Positions 7,031 through 7,117 of a stretch of 7,117 bases of DNA are shown here, piece after piece. Source of the DNA: Burkholderiales bacterium (GTDB lineage Bacteria; Pseudomonadota; Gammaproteobacteria; Burkholderiales; Burkholderiaceae_C); assembly GCA_005789685.1 (NCBI GenBank), contig SXXD01000224.1:1-7117 (forward strand), read 5' to 3'. The notes beneath the pieces were generated by a model. That model did no database searches, had not been told where the DNA came from, and saw only the letters and a program-made list of their open reading frames with translations. A program made the position numbers and the translations under genes. Every line of letters begins with the position of its first letter. The stretch's first letter is position 1.

Positions 7031-7052
7031 GATGGCCCTGAAAGGGGCCATC
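7031..7052 (+). terminator. hairpin after the penicillin acylase gene, likely end of the operon
   Basis: GATGGCCC, a six-base loop TGAAAG, then GGGCCATC gives a perfect 8-bp GC-rich stem starting 5 bases after the stop codon. No T-run follows, so it is not a classic intrinsic terminator. It may act with Rho or protect the 3' end of the transcript. Confidence 0.5.
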
Positions 7053-7117
7053 CTGGTTGAGAGAGGGGCTCTTGGAAGATTTACCGCTTGGTTCTTTGAT
7101 TCATATTTCATTGTTAA
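7053..7117. other. short non-coding right end of the window
   Basis: Sixty-five bases follow the hairpin. I see no convincing coding region, promoter or repeat. A short open stretch on the minus strand (29 codons from an ATG near 7111) has no recognisable features. Confidence 0.4.

Noticed and set aside
7062..7072. Small AGAG-GGG-CTCT inverted repeat after the operon hairpin
   Set aside because: A 4-bp stem is too weak to support a function.

Overview
The window is about half G+C and gene-dense. The protein families, their sequence flavour and the tight packing suggest a beta-proteobacterium of the order Burkholderiales, most like the freshwater Comamonadaceae. This is an inference from protein character; there is no rRNA gene or other taxonomic marker.

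Layout: (1) 1-423, plus strand: the C-terminal part of a DUF1501 protein, cut by the left edge. (2) 433-633, minus strand: a small, unrecognised one-helix membrane protein that converges on gene 1 with a 9-base gap. (3) 673-7025, plus strand: five genes that read as one operon. They are a FemAB/GNAT-like acyltransferase, a PaiB-type FMN-binding protein, a fused TadA tRNA-adenosine deaminase/haloalkane dehalogenase, an S66 LD-carboxypeptidase (LdcA-like), and a membrane-anchored penicillin acylase. The first two are 23 bases apart; the later junctions are ATGA, ATGA and TAATG, so translation is probably coupled. (4) 7026-7117: non-coding, with a strong hairpin just after the last stop codon that probably ends the transcript but lacks a U-tract.

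How they may work together: the first gene (FemAB-like) and the fourth (LD-carboxypeptidase) are peptidoglycan-peptide enzymes by family, and the fifth is an exported Ntn amidase, so a cell-envelope theme is possible. TadA is a translation enzyme (A34-to-inosine editing of tRNA-Arg) and PaiB is a flavin-fold protein, so the operon may equally be a mixed housekeeping cluster.

The most notable item is the single reading frame that joins a complete TadA to a complete DhlA-type haloalkane dehalogenase. The junction keeps an ATGA motif, which suggests that two overlapping genes were fused by a small indel, or that the sequence has a frameshift error there. A second point is that the penicillin acylase has Ser where the Asn of the oxyanion hole is expected. 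I found no CRISPR array, tRNA, rRNA, insertion sequence or phage gene, and nothing that I would call a wholly new system.
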